DNA of 64,000 bases from Sceloporus undulatus (taxonomy: Eukaryota > Chordata > Lepidosauria > Squamata > Phrynosomatidae). Location of the stretch: assembly GCF_019175285.1 (NCBI RefSeq), contig NC_056527.1:108021129-108085128 (forward strand), read 5' to 3'. Below, piece after piece: positions 24,496-36,344 of this stretch (position 1 is its first letter; each line of letters starts with the position of its first letter). The notes beneath the pieces were generated by a model. It did no database searches, had not been told where the DNA came from, and saw only the letters and a program-made list of their open reading frames with translations. The position numbers and the translations under genes are program-made.

Positions 24496-25205
24496 CTTGA
24501 ATGACTAAACTGGGAAAGGCAAGAAAAGCGTTAACATCCTGGGCCAGGTGACTCTCTTCCTCCTCCGCCTCCCACTGTTGTTGCTTGCCTCTCCTGGCAT
24601 TGCCCACATGCCAGGCCACCGACCTTGATGTGTCTGTACAAGCAGGGCAGGGCAAAAGAGGAGAAGGGAGGAAAGAAATCCACCACTGATTCCCTCCCTG
24701 TTGCCACAGTGTTCAAAGGAATCTTTGATCAAGGTCTAAAGGGATCCTCCAAATAAGACAACTAGGGTGCATTTTGAAAAACAAACAAGGGATGATGGTT
24801 CCTACTGAACAGAGACCCAAATCAAGGGCATTTTCAAGGACGTAAATGACCTATCTTCCCACCCCATCTTTCCTGATCCTTTTCATTGGAGATATTCCAA
24901 ATTTCTCTCCCTCCCATTTCTTTTCTCAACCTGATGTAGAGGAATTACAAGGGGAGGGGATACTAAAAATGCAGCATTTTCTCTCTATCAATGACTATAA
25001 ACCCTTCTCCTTCCGGTTAAAGGGCGGGGAGCGAAGAGAAAAATTTTCTTCCTTCCTTTAGGTAGGCAACAGTTGTGCACATTTCAACATTCTCGCCACG
25101 TGGGTTCATCTAATGTCTCCCCCCCCCCAAAAAAAAACCTCCATCTTGAGTGCCCATCTCAGATTTCTTATTATAGTTTCCAGTTCTTCTTTTACCCCTC
25201 TCCAG

Positions 25206-25380
25206 TGGTTCATCCACATTGGAGAACTAATCCAGTTTTGCACCACTTTGACTGCCAGGGCTCAATGCTATGGAATTCTGGGCATGGTAGCAAACGACCA
25301 TGCCCAGAATTCCATAGCATTGAGCCCTGGCAGGCAAAGTGGTGTCAAACTGGATTAGTTCTCCAGTGTGGATACAGCCA
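25206..25380. mobile_element. Palindromic MITE, family B, near-perfect hairpin
   Basis: The two arms are almost perfectly complementary around GGCATGGTAGCAAACGACCA, giving a hairpin of about 80-base arms. It lies between the ALDOA proximal promoter exon and the coding exons. Confidence 0.8.
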
Positions 25381-25477
25381 AAGCAGATTCCTGCTTTCTC
25401 TTAAAAAAACGGGATCTATCATGGTCCCCAATCGCCCCCCCCCCAAAAAAAAATGTACCCCAAGATGGAGATCTCAC

Positions 25478-25600
25478 CTCTTTTTCTGCAGAGAATGTGG
25501 GAAAAAAGGAAGGGAGACCTTCTCAAGCAGCTGCTCCGATGGAGAAAAGGGAGTGAGATTTGACTCACTGAGGAGGGAGGAGACTTTTAAAAGGGACCAA
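25478..25600 (-). promoter_or_regulatory. ALDOA: ALDOA proximal TATA promoter and 5' UTR exon
   Basis: On the minus strand a strong donor (GAG|GTGAGAT) ends at 25478 and a TATA-like TTTTAAAA lies at about 25584-25591. This spacing predicts a start near 25557 and an 80-base non-coding exon spliced to the acceptor just before the ATG at 24495. An A/T-rich block at 25625-25640 could bind MEF2 but is not a full consensus. Aldolase A is known to use several alternative first exons, and this would be the closest one here. Confidence 0.5.
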
Positions 25601-25854
25601 GCCCTCCCCCTACATAGCAAGGAAGTATTTATTTAAATAGAGGGGAACACCATAGGATGGATTTCCTCCCCCTTCAAACTGAACTGGGCCTGGAAGGCTC
25701 TGATGGATGGTATGGGAGAGAAAAGCAAAAAGGCTGGCCCCAGTGCTTTGCCTTTTTCCTTGGAATCCATGTGGCATTTCTGTTCCAGTGTAATGGGTGC
25801 TCAGTGTTACAAACAGGAGGAAAAGAAGAGATTTTTAAAAAAGAATCTTTCAGT

Positions 25855-26000
25855 TCAGTGGTTCCCAAATTTTGAGGTCCTCCCAATGTTTTGGATTTCA
25901 GCCCCCAGGAGTTCTTGACCATTAGCCAAGCTGGCTGGGGCTTCTGGGAGCTGAAATGCAAAACACCTGAAGGGCCAAAGTTTGGGAGCCACTGACCTAA
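25855..26000. mobile_element. Palindromic MITE, family A
   Basis: Ends CAGTGGTTCCCAAATTTTGA and GTTTGGGAGCCACTGA; arms GATTTCAGCCCCCAGGAG and CTTCTGGGAGCTGAA. The ends look hAT-like. Confidence 0.65.
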
Positions 26001-26039
26001 GGTGCATCTGTGCTCTAGAAATAATGGAGTTTTGACACA

Positions 26040-26760
26040 TGGGTCCAAAACACACTGCAGAAATAATATCCAGTCTGAGACTGCTTGAACTCAACACTAG
26101 GGAATTCTGGAAATGATATCTTGTACATAGAAAAATCTTGTAGCACCTTTGAGACTAACTGAAAGAAAGAAGTTGGCAACATGAACTTTCCTAGACTAAA
26201 GCCTACTACCTCAGATGTATTCAATTTTTCTCAGGTGTAGCCTTCTCTCTCAGAGAGCTCTGGAACCACAATAAACTACAATTCCCAAGATTCCCTAGCA
26301 CTGAGCCAGGGCAGTTAAATCTGTCTCCAACTGGATTTTTTCAGCAGTGTATTTGGACCAAGGTGACCAGATGTTCTAACCACAAAGGAGGACAAGACAT
26401 CGCAAAAAATGTAGGGCCATCCAGAAAAATGTAGGACATTCCCAAATAAAAGCATGCTTACAAAAATGTAAATTCATGCCTCTCAGTCCTGCTCTAAAGT
26501 GAGGATATTTTGGAATTCCTCCTAAACAGAAGGCTGAAATGTCCTGAAAAAGGAGGATGCCTGGTCACCCTGACACTACTTAACCTGCCGTGGCTCCATC
26601 CTAAAGAATCCTAGGTTTTGTAGTTTGGTGAGGCACCACCACTCTTTGGCAGAGAAGGCCGAAGGCCTGGTAAAACTACAAATCCCAGGATTCCATAGGA
26701 TGGGGCTACTTAAAGTGGTGTTAAAGGGCATTATTTCTTCAGTGTAGATGTACCCTTAGA
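26040..26760. mobile_element. MITE cluster: B interrupted by E, then H, then B
   Basis: A B element (about 26040-26355) is split by a minus E repeat at 26125-26222. A family H palindrome follows at 26361-26572, with ends AGGTGACCAGATGTTCT and GCCTGGTCACCCTGA. Another B copy is at 26573-26760. No gene. Confidence 0.6.
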
Positions 26761-27289
26761 TGCTTTGAAAAGAGTGGGTAGCAAAATCCACACTTCAACC
26801 ACAGGTTTGTTCATGCTAGGGATAAAAATAATAACTTATATAGTTGCACCCTCTCCCCTGGATGGATTGTAAGAATGATGATGGGGATAAGCCAACGCTG
26901 TGGCTCCACAGACCTTTTCTCTCTTTGCCTCTTAGACTCCAGTTTCACCGCTGACCTTTCCAGGGGACACCCGATCCCTCCTCCTTTGGCTCCCCTGTCC
27001 TTTTCTGAAGGACACACTTGCTATTTCTGGATGCCCCCTGGCCCAGGAGTGTGTGGAGAGGGAAACCCAACTGTAAAGCAAAGTGGTACCGGAGTGATAA
27101 AAGTGGGACTGCAGCTTTGTGGCCAAATAAAAAATAAAAAAGGTCATGGAAGGGATTCATTTTCAAACTGGAGAAGGCATGCATACGCACCAAGATGCCT
27201 GCCACATCTAAGAGGATAGATGATCCTTACTACAGGCAAAGACCTTCTGCTTGAAATCACTCTCCAGGGTTTATGACTTCCTTCATGTT

Positions 27290-27925
27290 GTGAATAGTCA
27301 AGCTATGGAAATTTGCTACCACAAGAGATGCCAATGGCAGCCAACGATGGCTTAAAGAAGAGACTAGATGCATTAATAGAAGATAGTCCTACTAGTCCTC
27401 ATAGATGTAGCACCCTTTCAGTACTAGAGGCACTATGCCTCTGTGCCTCTGATGCTAGAGAGGGTGCCATTATGCATAGTCTGACTTATATTTAAGAAAA
27501 AGACTGAAAATATGGATTCCTGCCTTTTTTTAAAAAAAATATGCTAATTATTAGTTTTAATGTGCTGTAAGGATTACCTAGTTAAGAGTTTGGGAGGTGC
27601 TCTTTTTGGCTAATTAAAGTTATCAGCACCGTATTGGATATGTGTGGCTGGTAAATAAGCTACTGAAGATACAGTATTTTTTCAGAAGAAACTGAAAAAG
27701 AGATTCCACCTAAACATTAGGAAGAACTTTCTGATGGTAAGAGCTGGTTGACAGTGAAAATGCTGCCTTGGAGGGCGGTGGACTCTCCTTTTCTTTTCTT
27801 TTCTTTTCTTTTAATTTAATTTCAAACAGAGGTGCAGTGGCAATCTGTCTTTGATTGTATCTCCCTGCGTGTCTGAAGGGGATTGGACTGAATGGCCTTT
27901 GTGGTCTCTTCCAACCCTACAGTCC
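27290..27925 (+). mobile_element. Two LINE 3' fragments (L3/CR1 type and CR1)
   Basis: 27290-27480 reads like a decayed LINE 3' UTR (GATGGCTTAAAGAAGAGACT). 27690-27925 is a CR1 end (CCTAAACATTAGGAAGAAC ... GGATTGGACTGAATGGCC) interrupted by a (CTTTT)n tract at 27787-27812. Confidence 0.6.
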
Positions 27926-27929
27926 TGTG

Positions 27930-29540
27930 GTATCTTCATGCCCTACTTCTGGGTTTCTTCACTAGGTTTCAGATTGGTCACTCCAAAAACAGAAGGCTGG
28001 TCTAGAGCCACATTTGGTTTAACCCACAAGGGTTTTCATGTTATTATATGCAGGGCCAGAGTGCAAGATAATGAGAAGCAAGGGCCAAGAAAGAAAATTC
28101 CTGCAAAATCTGAACTAAGGCAGAACTGGTGGCTTATCGGCATGAAGCCTGAAGGGTTGCATTTTTTTATTATTACCCCAAGTGCCCAGTTCTGTAATTC
28201 TTGTGCAATTTTTTCCTCCTTGATCACACCTGGAGGAAAATATGTCTCAAGACCATGTCACCCTGTCCATCCAGCTGCCCAATTAAAAAAAGAAGAAGAA
28301 GAAGAAGATATCAACTGAACTCCTTTGAATTCTGTCCAGATCTTAACTTGAATACTGGTTTCTTCCCAGAATCTCCTTTCATTCTGTCTTGGTCCTGTAA
28401 AGTCGATGTAAGCTAAAAAGAAGTGCTTTTAAGCATGGACATTAGAACGCTTTGCATTTGTAGGAATAAAGGCCAGACATGTTGATTTTTGCTGATTTTT
28501 GAATGGCTTCTCCTATCTGATTTTCTCTGGACTCAACCATTGTTGGAACAAAGAGAGAAGACTCTCTCCAGATCCAAAATATATGCATTTTAATCACATT
28601 TGAAAGGTCTGCAAGAAGGTGGTTAAAATCAATATCTCTTCCACATTTTCTTTAGTGCATGTTTGCAGTGAAGGAAAGACTGTAAAGTCAGGATGTACTG
28701 TAGTCAAATTAATAAATCAGTCCAGAGCAACATTTGTGAATTTATATATTCCTAGATGCATCACTGTGTGGGATGGGGTAAACATTAGCCTCGAGGGAGC
28801 ATCTGTTGGGCTAAGCTGACAAGAGGGTTGTGGCCACCCATTTTGGACAGAGCCGGGCTGTTTGATGAAGGAGCAAATGGAAAGGGGGGGTAAGAAGAGG
28901 TGTGGGAAAGCAAGGCGGGTTGCATAACACCTCAACGCCTGAGAGGTGAGAGGCAGCTGCTGTTTGATTTATGAGAGGAGAGAAAAGGCCAGGCACCTGT
29001 GGGGTCAATGTAACATGGGAATGCAACACCCCTCCTCCCCTTTGAGCAATCCAGACCCCACAAGAATCTTCTCCATTGCCCAGCTGAAGCCGAATCCAAA
29101 TGGGGCTTCTCTTGGGATGATTACGGTAGGAGCTGAGTCACTGGTCTTTGTGCAGGAAGGCACGTAGCACCACCAAGAAGGAGGGATGCCCTCTGGTTCC
29201 TTCCCCCCCCCCCCCCACTTTGCCCCTATCCAGTCTTCCCTGCTCCCTTAAGTAGGATCAGTCTGGCTGGGGGCTGCCCTACAAGAACCTGCTGCTTGCA
29301 GGACAGAAAGGTCACCATCAGAGTGACACTGCTTTTCATGATGCAATGAGTTCCATCCTTCCCCACGGCCTGCTTCCTCCACATCTTTCCCTCTGCCCCC
29401 AATTTCTTGCCAATTTCCCCGTTTCCCCTACCCCACATAGTTCTCCTCTTCCACTCAACCCCCTTCACCTTGTTTGTAATATTTGCAGGAAAGATAGCCA
29501 TTCAACAGGTTAAACTACGCATCCACCTCCACTGCCTTCT
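27930..29540. other. Intergenic DNA without recognised gene
   Basis: No convincing exon. A short (GAA)n is at 28290-28307 and a run of about 17 C at 29200-29217. Confidence 0.4.
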
Positions 29541-29545
29541 GAGAT

Positions 29546-29636
29546 TTCTGCATATCAGGAGGTTATTTTAAAATCACAGGAAGGAGAAGATATCTGCATA
29601 TCAGGTGGTTATTTTAAAATTATAGGAAGGAGAAGG
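29546..29636 (+). repeat. Tandem duplication of about 47 bases
   Basis: The unit (TCTGCATATCAGGAGGTTAT ... GGAAGGAGAAG) occurs twice with few differences. Confidence 0.8.
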
Positions 29637-29714
29637 CTCCAAGTAACAGCAAAAACCATGTGAGAAAATGCAAGCCTCTGACTAATACTGCCATTATATA
29701 ATTTTTCCCCTCTT

Positions 29715-29885
29715 GTATGATTCTTAACACTTTTGCCTGATGAAGAAGCCAGTGGAGCGTTGAAAGCTTGCATCATGCATTTTGTGCATTTTGGAATTAA
29801 AGATATCACTATTTTGTGGATTTTGGATGTAATTATACTTTGTTATAAGGTCAACACTGATATTCCTGGATATGTTTTGCAGGAA
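29715..29885 (+). repeat. Hammerhead-like hairpin repeat, possibly Penelope-like
   Basis: Contains CCTGATGAAGAAGCCAGTGG and then AGCGTTGAAAGCTTGC, i.e. CTGATGA and GAAA boxes around a short stem. This arrangement is known from Penelope-like retroelements and hammerhead ribozymes. Confidence 0.35.
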
Positions 29886-29999
29886 GGAGAAGGGATGGCA
29901 AATGTACCTATCGCCCCAGGGCCTGCAAGATGAACTGTCTCTTCTTGATCACAACAGACATACCTGCCCTCCCTAAAAATCCTCTATAGCTGCAGTTCA

Positions 30000-30215
30000 G
30001 CCAATCTTAATAATGCCCCAATGCTTTGTTTAAACATTACTTTAAATTTTGTATTTAACTTTTAATAATAGCTTTACTTAAATTATTAAAATTATTTTAA
30101 CAAATTTAAATTACTTAAATGTTAATACAGTATATTAAAATGAAAATATTTTATATTTTAATATAAAATATTGATTTTATTTTAAGTAATAAAATTAATT
30201 ACTTGGTTCCAAAAT
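30000..30215. repeat. A/T-rich low-complexity block
   Basis: Almost only A and T with self-complementary TTAAAATTA and ATATTTTATATTT pieces. No coding signal. Confidence 0.7.
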
Positions 30216-30869
30216 ATGAGAATGGGGAGAGTTGACAAGAGGCCACACTGCCATTTTATTGGTGCAAAAGTTGCCCTTTCTTGTTGCTTATGGTGAAGAA
30301 ATGGAGGTGGTGAGGCCCTTTCCTCATCATTTCATTAGCATGCTAAGGAAACTTTATCCTAAATTTCTGCATGGCATGGAACTAATGAAGACAGAGAAAC
30401 CCTCTGCTTTCTCACCCACCCCACCCCAGCAAAGGGCCCTGGGGCACATTTATTACACCAGAAGCTTTCATTAGCTAAAATTCATTTTATACAATGCATT
30501 ACACACATGTAATCCCTGAGTCTACTACTGTACAGTAAATCTGTTACAGATGGCTCATTCGAAGTCCTTACACAAAACAACTCTTGATTATTACAATACA
30601 GTGAAATACTGTAGATTTTGCATTTGAGTTACCTCTGCAGGGAATGCAAGAGCTGCTTTTAAAAATAAAAAAGGTCTTAGGCAGGCAAGAAAGAGATGTA
30701 AAGAGAAGAAAAATGAGTTAAGCAGCAAAGGAGATCCCTATGTGGTCGAGTTACCAATTTTAGGACATGAGTTAGAAGGAAAAATAGATCCAGTATTCCA
30801 AGGTATAGCACTCTGAATCTGTTCCTGAATAAAGAGAGATAGAAAAATCCTGTAACATTGTTGGAGACT

Positions 30870-31325
30870 GAGGCTGCATCTGCACTGCAGAAGTAATCCA
30901 GTACAAAGATTAGGGAGGAGAAAATATGTGTTAATTTAGAAAGCAAATGGAGGGAAGCAGGAAGTCTAAAGTTTAATTTTTGTGTATTTGTTTTTCTATG
31001 TTTTTAAGGATGGGTGGGGGGGAGAGGATCAGTGTACGGCTGTAGATTTCTGTATTTGTTTTGTGTTTGTTTGTTTGTTTTGGTTTGATTTGTCTATTCA
31101 TGTCTATTTACTTTTGTTAATAAAGAAATGTAAATTTAATTTTAAAAATTTAGAGAAATAATCCGTTTTTGCTCTACTTTAATTGCCATGGCTCAATGCT
31201 ATGGAATTCTGGGAACTGTAGTTTGTTGCAGCTCTAGACTACAATTCCCAGAATTACACAGCAGTATGCCATGGCAGTTAAAGTGGTGTCAAGCTGTATT
31301 ATTTCTGCAGTTCAGATGCGGCCTG
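30870..31325. mobile_element. Family B MITE copies with an unclassified insert
   Basis: A B terminus (CTGCATCTGCACTGCAGAAG) at 30872 is followed by a T-rich tail-like sequence ending in AATAAAGAAATG, then a B palindrome at about 31150-31325. Confidence 0.5.
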
Positions 31326-31531
31326 AGAAACAGAAATAGCAGAATCTTTTGTGAACTCCAGATTACTTCATCAGATGGAACTGATGCATCAGTTGCATCT
31401 GATGAAATGGACAGATGTCCATGTAATTTATACTAGAAATTTATTTTTCTGCATTAATCTCCAAGCTTTAGGAGGACAATTTGAGCAACCAGCAGCGACA
31501 GAAGAAGAATGAAGGTGAGAGAAATAGTACG

Positions 31532-31622
31532 CAGAGAGATCTTGTGTAGCACCTTTGGGATTAGCGGAAAGAAAGAAATTGGCAGCATGAGCTTTTGCAG
31601 ACTTCAGTCTACTTCCTCAGTT
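31532..31622 (-). repeat. E repeat
   Basis: Minus copy: TGTAGCACCTTTGGGATTAG then GAAATTGGCAGCATGAGC and CAGTCTACTTCCTCAG. Confidence 0.65.
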
Positions 31623-32125
31623 AATATATCACCTGTTTTGTCCTAAGTTAACTAGGTACAGTACTTGGAAACTATATCTCACAAAGGGAGAGGCACACCT
31701 TCTTCTCTTTGCTGCTTTCCAGATACAGTACATTTATGTGAACAGAACTTCCTCAAACAATTAGAGCAACTGTGCAAGACATTTGCAAGTCATTGCAGCA
31801 GACAAAGGAGGAAACAGCAGCATTAGATCATACAAGTTGAGTGTTGGGAGGAAAGACTGTGAGTCAACAGTCTCTATGGTCTTAAATGGACAAATCCTTG
31901 AGACTGGCAAACAGAATTGGCCTTATCAAGCAGAGAGCAATAGACTAATAAAAGTGAAAGAGTGTGAGGGAAATGGGAGATGGATTCCCACTAATATTTA
32001 AAGCTCCACAGGGTTTTGATGTGGGGCTGCTTGTTAAGCCAGGCTTAAAGTGAAAGGGCAGACCTTGCTGTAACCATCCATGTAGGAATCTGCTAAAAAT
32101 ACAAGCTAGTCTTCGGAGAGAGGGG

Positions 32126-32985
32126 CTGCACCTGCACTGCAGAAATAATGCAGTCTGACACTGGTTTAACTGCCCCGGCCTCAATACTATGGGATCTAAG
32201 GGTTTGTAGCTTGTTGCGGCATCTCCGCTCTCAGTGAAGGCTAAAGATCTCTCAAAATTAAAAATCCCAACAATGAAATTAGGGAAACTGTTAAAATATT
32301 CCACATCGTAAGTATATATTCCACATTATAAGTACTGGATACTAAATTACTTGGTTATTGTCCTCTAAGGGGAGGAAGAAAAAAGGAGGGCTGAAAGGTA
32401 TGTGCTATAACAATGGTAATATTTAGTATGGATTTATTATATACAGTATGTTGTATGGTATTAAGGACCATAAAGCTAATACATAAAACAATTAAAAACA
32501 AAAGAGACAAAACTACAAATCCCAGGACTCCATAGCACTGACTATTACGCACCATAAAGCTAATAAATAAAGCAATTTAAAAAAACCTACAAATCCAAGG
32601 ATTCCATGGCATTGAACGGTGTCAAACTGCGCTATTTCTGCAGTCCAGATGCAGCCAGAGAGAAAGAGACTTTAAGGGCGAAAACACACTGCAGAAATAA
32701 TCCAGTTTGACACTGCTTTCACTGCCCTGGCTCAAGGCTAGGGAATTTGGGGATCTGTAGTTTTGTGAGACATTTCGCCTTCTCTGTCAAAGAAAACTCT
32801 GGTGCCTCAACAAAACTACAATTCCCATGAGCCAGGGCAGTCAAAGTGGTGTCAAACTGGATCATTTCTGCTGTCTATCAGAGAGAGTGCTGGGGCCACA
32901 ACAGACTACAAATCCCAGGATTCCACAGCATTGAGATGTGGCAGTTCAAGTGGTGTCAAACTGTCTGCAGTGTGGAGGCAACTGT
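32126..32985. mobile_element. Cluster of family B MITEs
   Basis: At least three B palindromes or half copies, at about 32126-32270, 32505-32660 and 32685-32985. Arms such as ACAAATCCCAGGATTCCA and AATCCAGTTTGACACTGCTT recur. Confidence 0.65.
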
Positions 32986-33002
32986 GGTCTCCAGAAATAT
33001 TA

Positions 33003-33143
33003 CATACATACACACACACACACACACACAAAGATCAAACACACACACACATATATATCTACACACACACATATATATGTATACACATACACACAAATAA
33101 ACATATACACAACACAGAGATATATATGTACACACATACATAC

Positions 33144-33196
<53 letters not shown>

Positions 33197-33225
33197 AACA
33201 TACACAACACAGAGGTGTGTGTGTG
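33003..33225. repeat. Compound (CA)n/(TA)n microsatellite
   Basis: Alternating CA, TA and CAAACA blocks over about 220 bases, just left of the GC-rich promoter block at 33.4 kb. Confidence 0.95.
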
Positions 33226-33359
33226 TACAAACAGCCTTTCCCCTTTCCTTTTCTGCAGGGAACCTCCCTCCAGTTCTTCCTAATGCTAAACCCAAGGCAA
33301 GGCCCCAGACAGAGGCCCAGGCCTGCCTCCTTCCTTCCTTCCCTCCTCCACTCCAGGCC

Positions 33360-33660
33360 CCATCATCCCCAGGAGGTTACCGTTGGGTGCGGAGGGAGAC
33401 GACGAGGCTGGCTGCTCCGGAGGCGCTGCTGGGTGACTGACTGGCAGAAGCCAAGCCGGCGCCGGGGCTATAAAAAGGCGGAGGCGGGAGGGAAGGGCCG
33501 CGCTAACCTTCTCCGCGACCCCTGGCCTTTCGCGGGCCAGGCTAAAAATAGAGGCCGGGGTCTCGGAATGTGAAACGCGAGGAGCAGGCCCTGCGCTGAC
33601 ATTCCCCGGAGAGCAAGGCAGGCGGTCACGGGGAAGGAGCCTGAGAGGCCGCGGGGCCCT
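33360..33660. promoter_or_regulatory. GC-rich muscle-type promoter, probably upstream ALDOA start
   Basis: An isolated GC-rich, CpG-containing block in repeat-rich DNA. It holds TATAAAAA at 33469-33476, a perfect MEF2 consensus CTAAAAATAG at 33542-33551, an MCAT/TEAD motif GGAATGTG at 33565-33572 and a second, inverted MCAT core at 33599-33605. No + strand gene follows before the minus-strand CRK-like gene. A minus-strand donor (AACG|GTAACC) near 33383 would end a first exon pointing to ALDOA, 9 kb away. Mammalian ALDOA has a muscle promoter, so an alternative muscle first exon is the best reading. Direction is uncertain because the TATA reads best on the + strand. Confidence 0.45.
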
Positions 33661-33664
33661 CTGC

Positions 33665-34335
33665 CTGAACCAGAGAGATCATACATGGAAGACAGTTGTT
33701 GCCCATAAGTCGGAAATGGCTCCAAGGCACCAGAGCAAAGCCATGCTCAAAATGGAGGGCCTTTGGGTATTTCCTCTATGATAAACTAAATGAATAATAA
33801 AAGTCATAAAGGTGGTCAGAAAACACAACGAAAGGGTCACCCACAAGTTGGAAAGGACTCCAAGGCACACACCACAACAAAGCCATGCTCAAAATGGAGG
33901 GGGCAGTTCCTCTATATAATTTGACCTTTGGGGAATTTCTATATATAATACGCTATAATATATCCGCTATATAATACTCTATAATATAATACTCTAATAT
34001 ACAATATAATATATATAGATGAGTTCCCAAAATTAGGACTGAAGCAGCTTACAGTCTACAAACACAGTACAATTAAAAACCTACAGAAGTGATCATTAAA
34101 ATGGAATTAAACTATTGCAATACTAAAACTGATCATTTATTTATGATTTATGGCAACCCTATTATGGGCTTTTCTGGGCAGGTTTCTTCAGAGAGGGTTT
34201 GTCATGGCTATCCTCTGAGACAGAAAATGTGACTTGCCCAAAGTCACCCAGTGGGTTTACATGGCCAAGTTGGGGTCCGAACCCTGGTCTCCAGTCATAT
34301 AGTCCACAATGCTCAAACACCACGCTGGCTCATAA
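33665..34335 (-). mobile_element. Sauria SINE tails and one Sauria SINE
   Basis: Two isolated tails (AGTCGGAAATGGCTCCAAGG at about 33708 and AGTTGGAAAGGACTCCAAGG at about 33845), each followed by CATGCTCAAAATGGAGG, and a minus Sauria SINE at 34130-34335. A/T-rich simple sequence lies at 33920-34020. Confidence 0.6.
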
Positions 34336-34369
34336 GCATGGTGAAGAAACATGATATTTCTAGGAGAGT

Positions 34370-34445
34370 GTTTTTAGCTTTTATTTGGCCCTGTCCTACT
34401 TTTTGTGGTTCCTTGTCCTCCTTTGCGGTTTGGTCACCTTGTGAG
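34370..34445 (-). mobile_element. Family H MITE half copy
   Basis: Reads CTGTCCTACTTTTTGTGGTT and TTTGGTCACCTTGTGAG, the reverse of the left arm at 26361. Confidence 0.45.
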
Positions 34446-34884
34446 GGATGCACGCCACAGTGTGGCTCATTCCCAAACAGTTCTCTTCCCCATACATGCT
34501 CCCCTTGCATCTGCCAACACTTCTTATTTAGACCCCTCTGCCACTGGAGATTAAATTGCACCAATGTTTTGGGGTTACCCCTATGATGCCCCTTTGGACT
34601 CAGTGCCCAAGTTATTCATCCCCCCTTCTTCCCTGGCAGTCTCCACAGTCCCAGTAAGAAGACACCATGAGGTGACTTTCCCCCTCCATCTTGTCTGTTG
34701 CCCCTTCTCTACCCAAAACAGCTTGCAATTTGTGGCTTCCATTTAATCTCCATTTGCCTTCTTCCCTGTCCCTGCCCCAGAGCCTTGTCCCTCAATGCCA
34801 TCTGCTGTCGCCCAGAAGAAACTACAGTCCAACACTCAACAGTTTCCAGATCCTGAGACTAGATTGGGAAATGTTTTAAAATAC

Positions 34885-35180
34885 AGTAACCAGGGCCAAG
34901 GCAAACCTCCTCTGAACAAATCACGCCAAGAAAAACCTGAATAGGTTTGCCTTGTTGTTGCTGTGTGCCTTTGAGTTGTTTCCAACTTATGGCAACCCTA
35001 AGGCAAAGGTAAAACCTATCACAAGGTTTTCTTGGCAAGATTTGTTTGGAGAGGGTCTGCCTTTGCTTTCTTCTGAGGCTGAGTGTGAGTTGCCCAAGGT
35101 CACCCAATGGGCTTCCATGGCTGAATCTTCAATCCTATTCCAGCACTCAGTCCACTGCACCACACTTGCTCTGACTTTAG
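34885..35180. mobile_element. Two Sauria SINEs in opposite orientation
   Basis: A short plus fragment (34885-34950, CAAACCTCCTCTGAACAAAT) is followed by a nearly complete minus copy (34951-35180) with TTGTTGTTGC tail and tRNA-like head at the right. Confidence 0.75.
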
Positions 35181-35794
35181 AGATTAGCAAAATTTTACTC
35201 TCCGCAAGTATTCACCAACTCCAGGTCATTTTCTTAGATCCAGATATCAGAGACACAGTGTGTCAAATTAAGCCTGTTAAAATCTTTAAGGTTGCCACAA
35301 AGACTCCTTCTTGGTAGTCTCTGCTCCAGTTTTTAACTAAATGGCTCTGGAGCAGATTTTTTGTAGGAAACAGATACGAGGGAGAGTATAGGCAGGTTTG
35401 AAGACTATCCTGCCACTCTGATATATATAAACATAATATGCCCTTACCTAACACTGATCACACACAATCAGATTCACAGGCAAACATTACCCTACTTATT
35501 ATTTCATGCCCTATTATTATAATAATTATTATTAGAAAATGACTGCACCAGCTGTAAAGCAGTTGGGCGTTCCCCGCTCTCTAAGGTGGACTGAAAAACA
35601 TACTTCAATATTTTGGGATGGAAAAAGATGTTCTCATTTTGCATGGTGTAAGTAACACCTCAGGGTGTTGCAAAGCAAGTGTGGACCTGACCAAGAGACT
35701 TCCTTGTAGCAGATGGATGGAATTAGCAGCAAAATTAGTAGCAAAATTTGGGTAACTGCAATCAAATCCTCTGCAAAATCATTGAAAAATCTGG

Positions 35795-36110
35795 GTATGT
35801 TTAGCCTGGGATAAGATTAAAGGGGGATCTCATAGCCACCTTCAAATATCTGAAGGTCATGATGCAAGAGATGAACTAGATTTGTTTGTTCTCAGTTGTT
35901 CCAGAAGACCAGCCTAAAACCAAAAGTGGGAAACCTACAAGGAAGTCATTGTTAACTTTTGTCAAGTCCTGACTTATGATGACTCTATGAATGAGAGAAA
36001 AGTAGATTTGGGCTAAACACTGGGAGAACCTTCCCAACTATGAGAGCTGTTTGATAGTAGAAAGCTACCTTGGGAGGTTAGTAGGCGGTCATTCAGCTGT
36101 CTAGTTGAAG
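35795..36110 (+). mobile_element. CR1 LINE fragment
   Basis: Contains GGTATGTTTAGCCTGGGATA and the decayed sequence that follows it in CR1. Confidence 0.65.
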
Positions 36111-36261
36111 GCTAGTTGTAAGGCTTCCAGAAACGCCAGAGCAGCATCCCACATTGTATTTCCTGCATTAAGCAGAAAATTAGAACTAAATGACTTTTAC
36201 CATTCACTTACACAGAATATACTTTGTGTTTAGATATCTAGATATGTAGGTTAAGACACAG

Positions 36262-36264
36262 TTT

Positions 36265-36302
<38 letters not shown>

Positions 36303-36338
36303 GATAGATAGATAGGTAGATAGATAGATAGATAGATA
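36262..36338. repeat. (GATA)n microsatellite
   Basis: About 18 units of GATA with two interruptions. Confidence 0.95.
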
Positions 36339-36344
36339 ACTGGA

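Noticed and set aside
25073-25636. A 187-codon + strand frame near the ALDOA promoter
   Set aside because: It runs through a family B palindrome and C/A homopolymers; no domain is seen and ALDOA occupies the other strand.
32802-33573. Long open frames on both strands over the CA/TA tract
   Set aside because: They translate the microsatellite into Thr-His or Val-Cys repeats and have no splice or family support.
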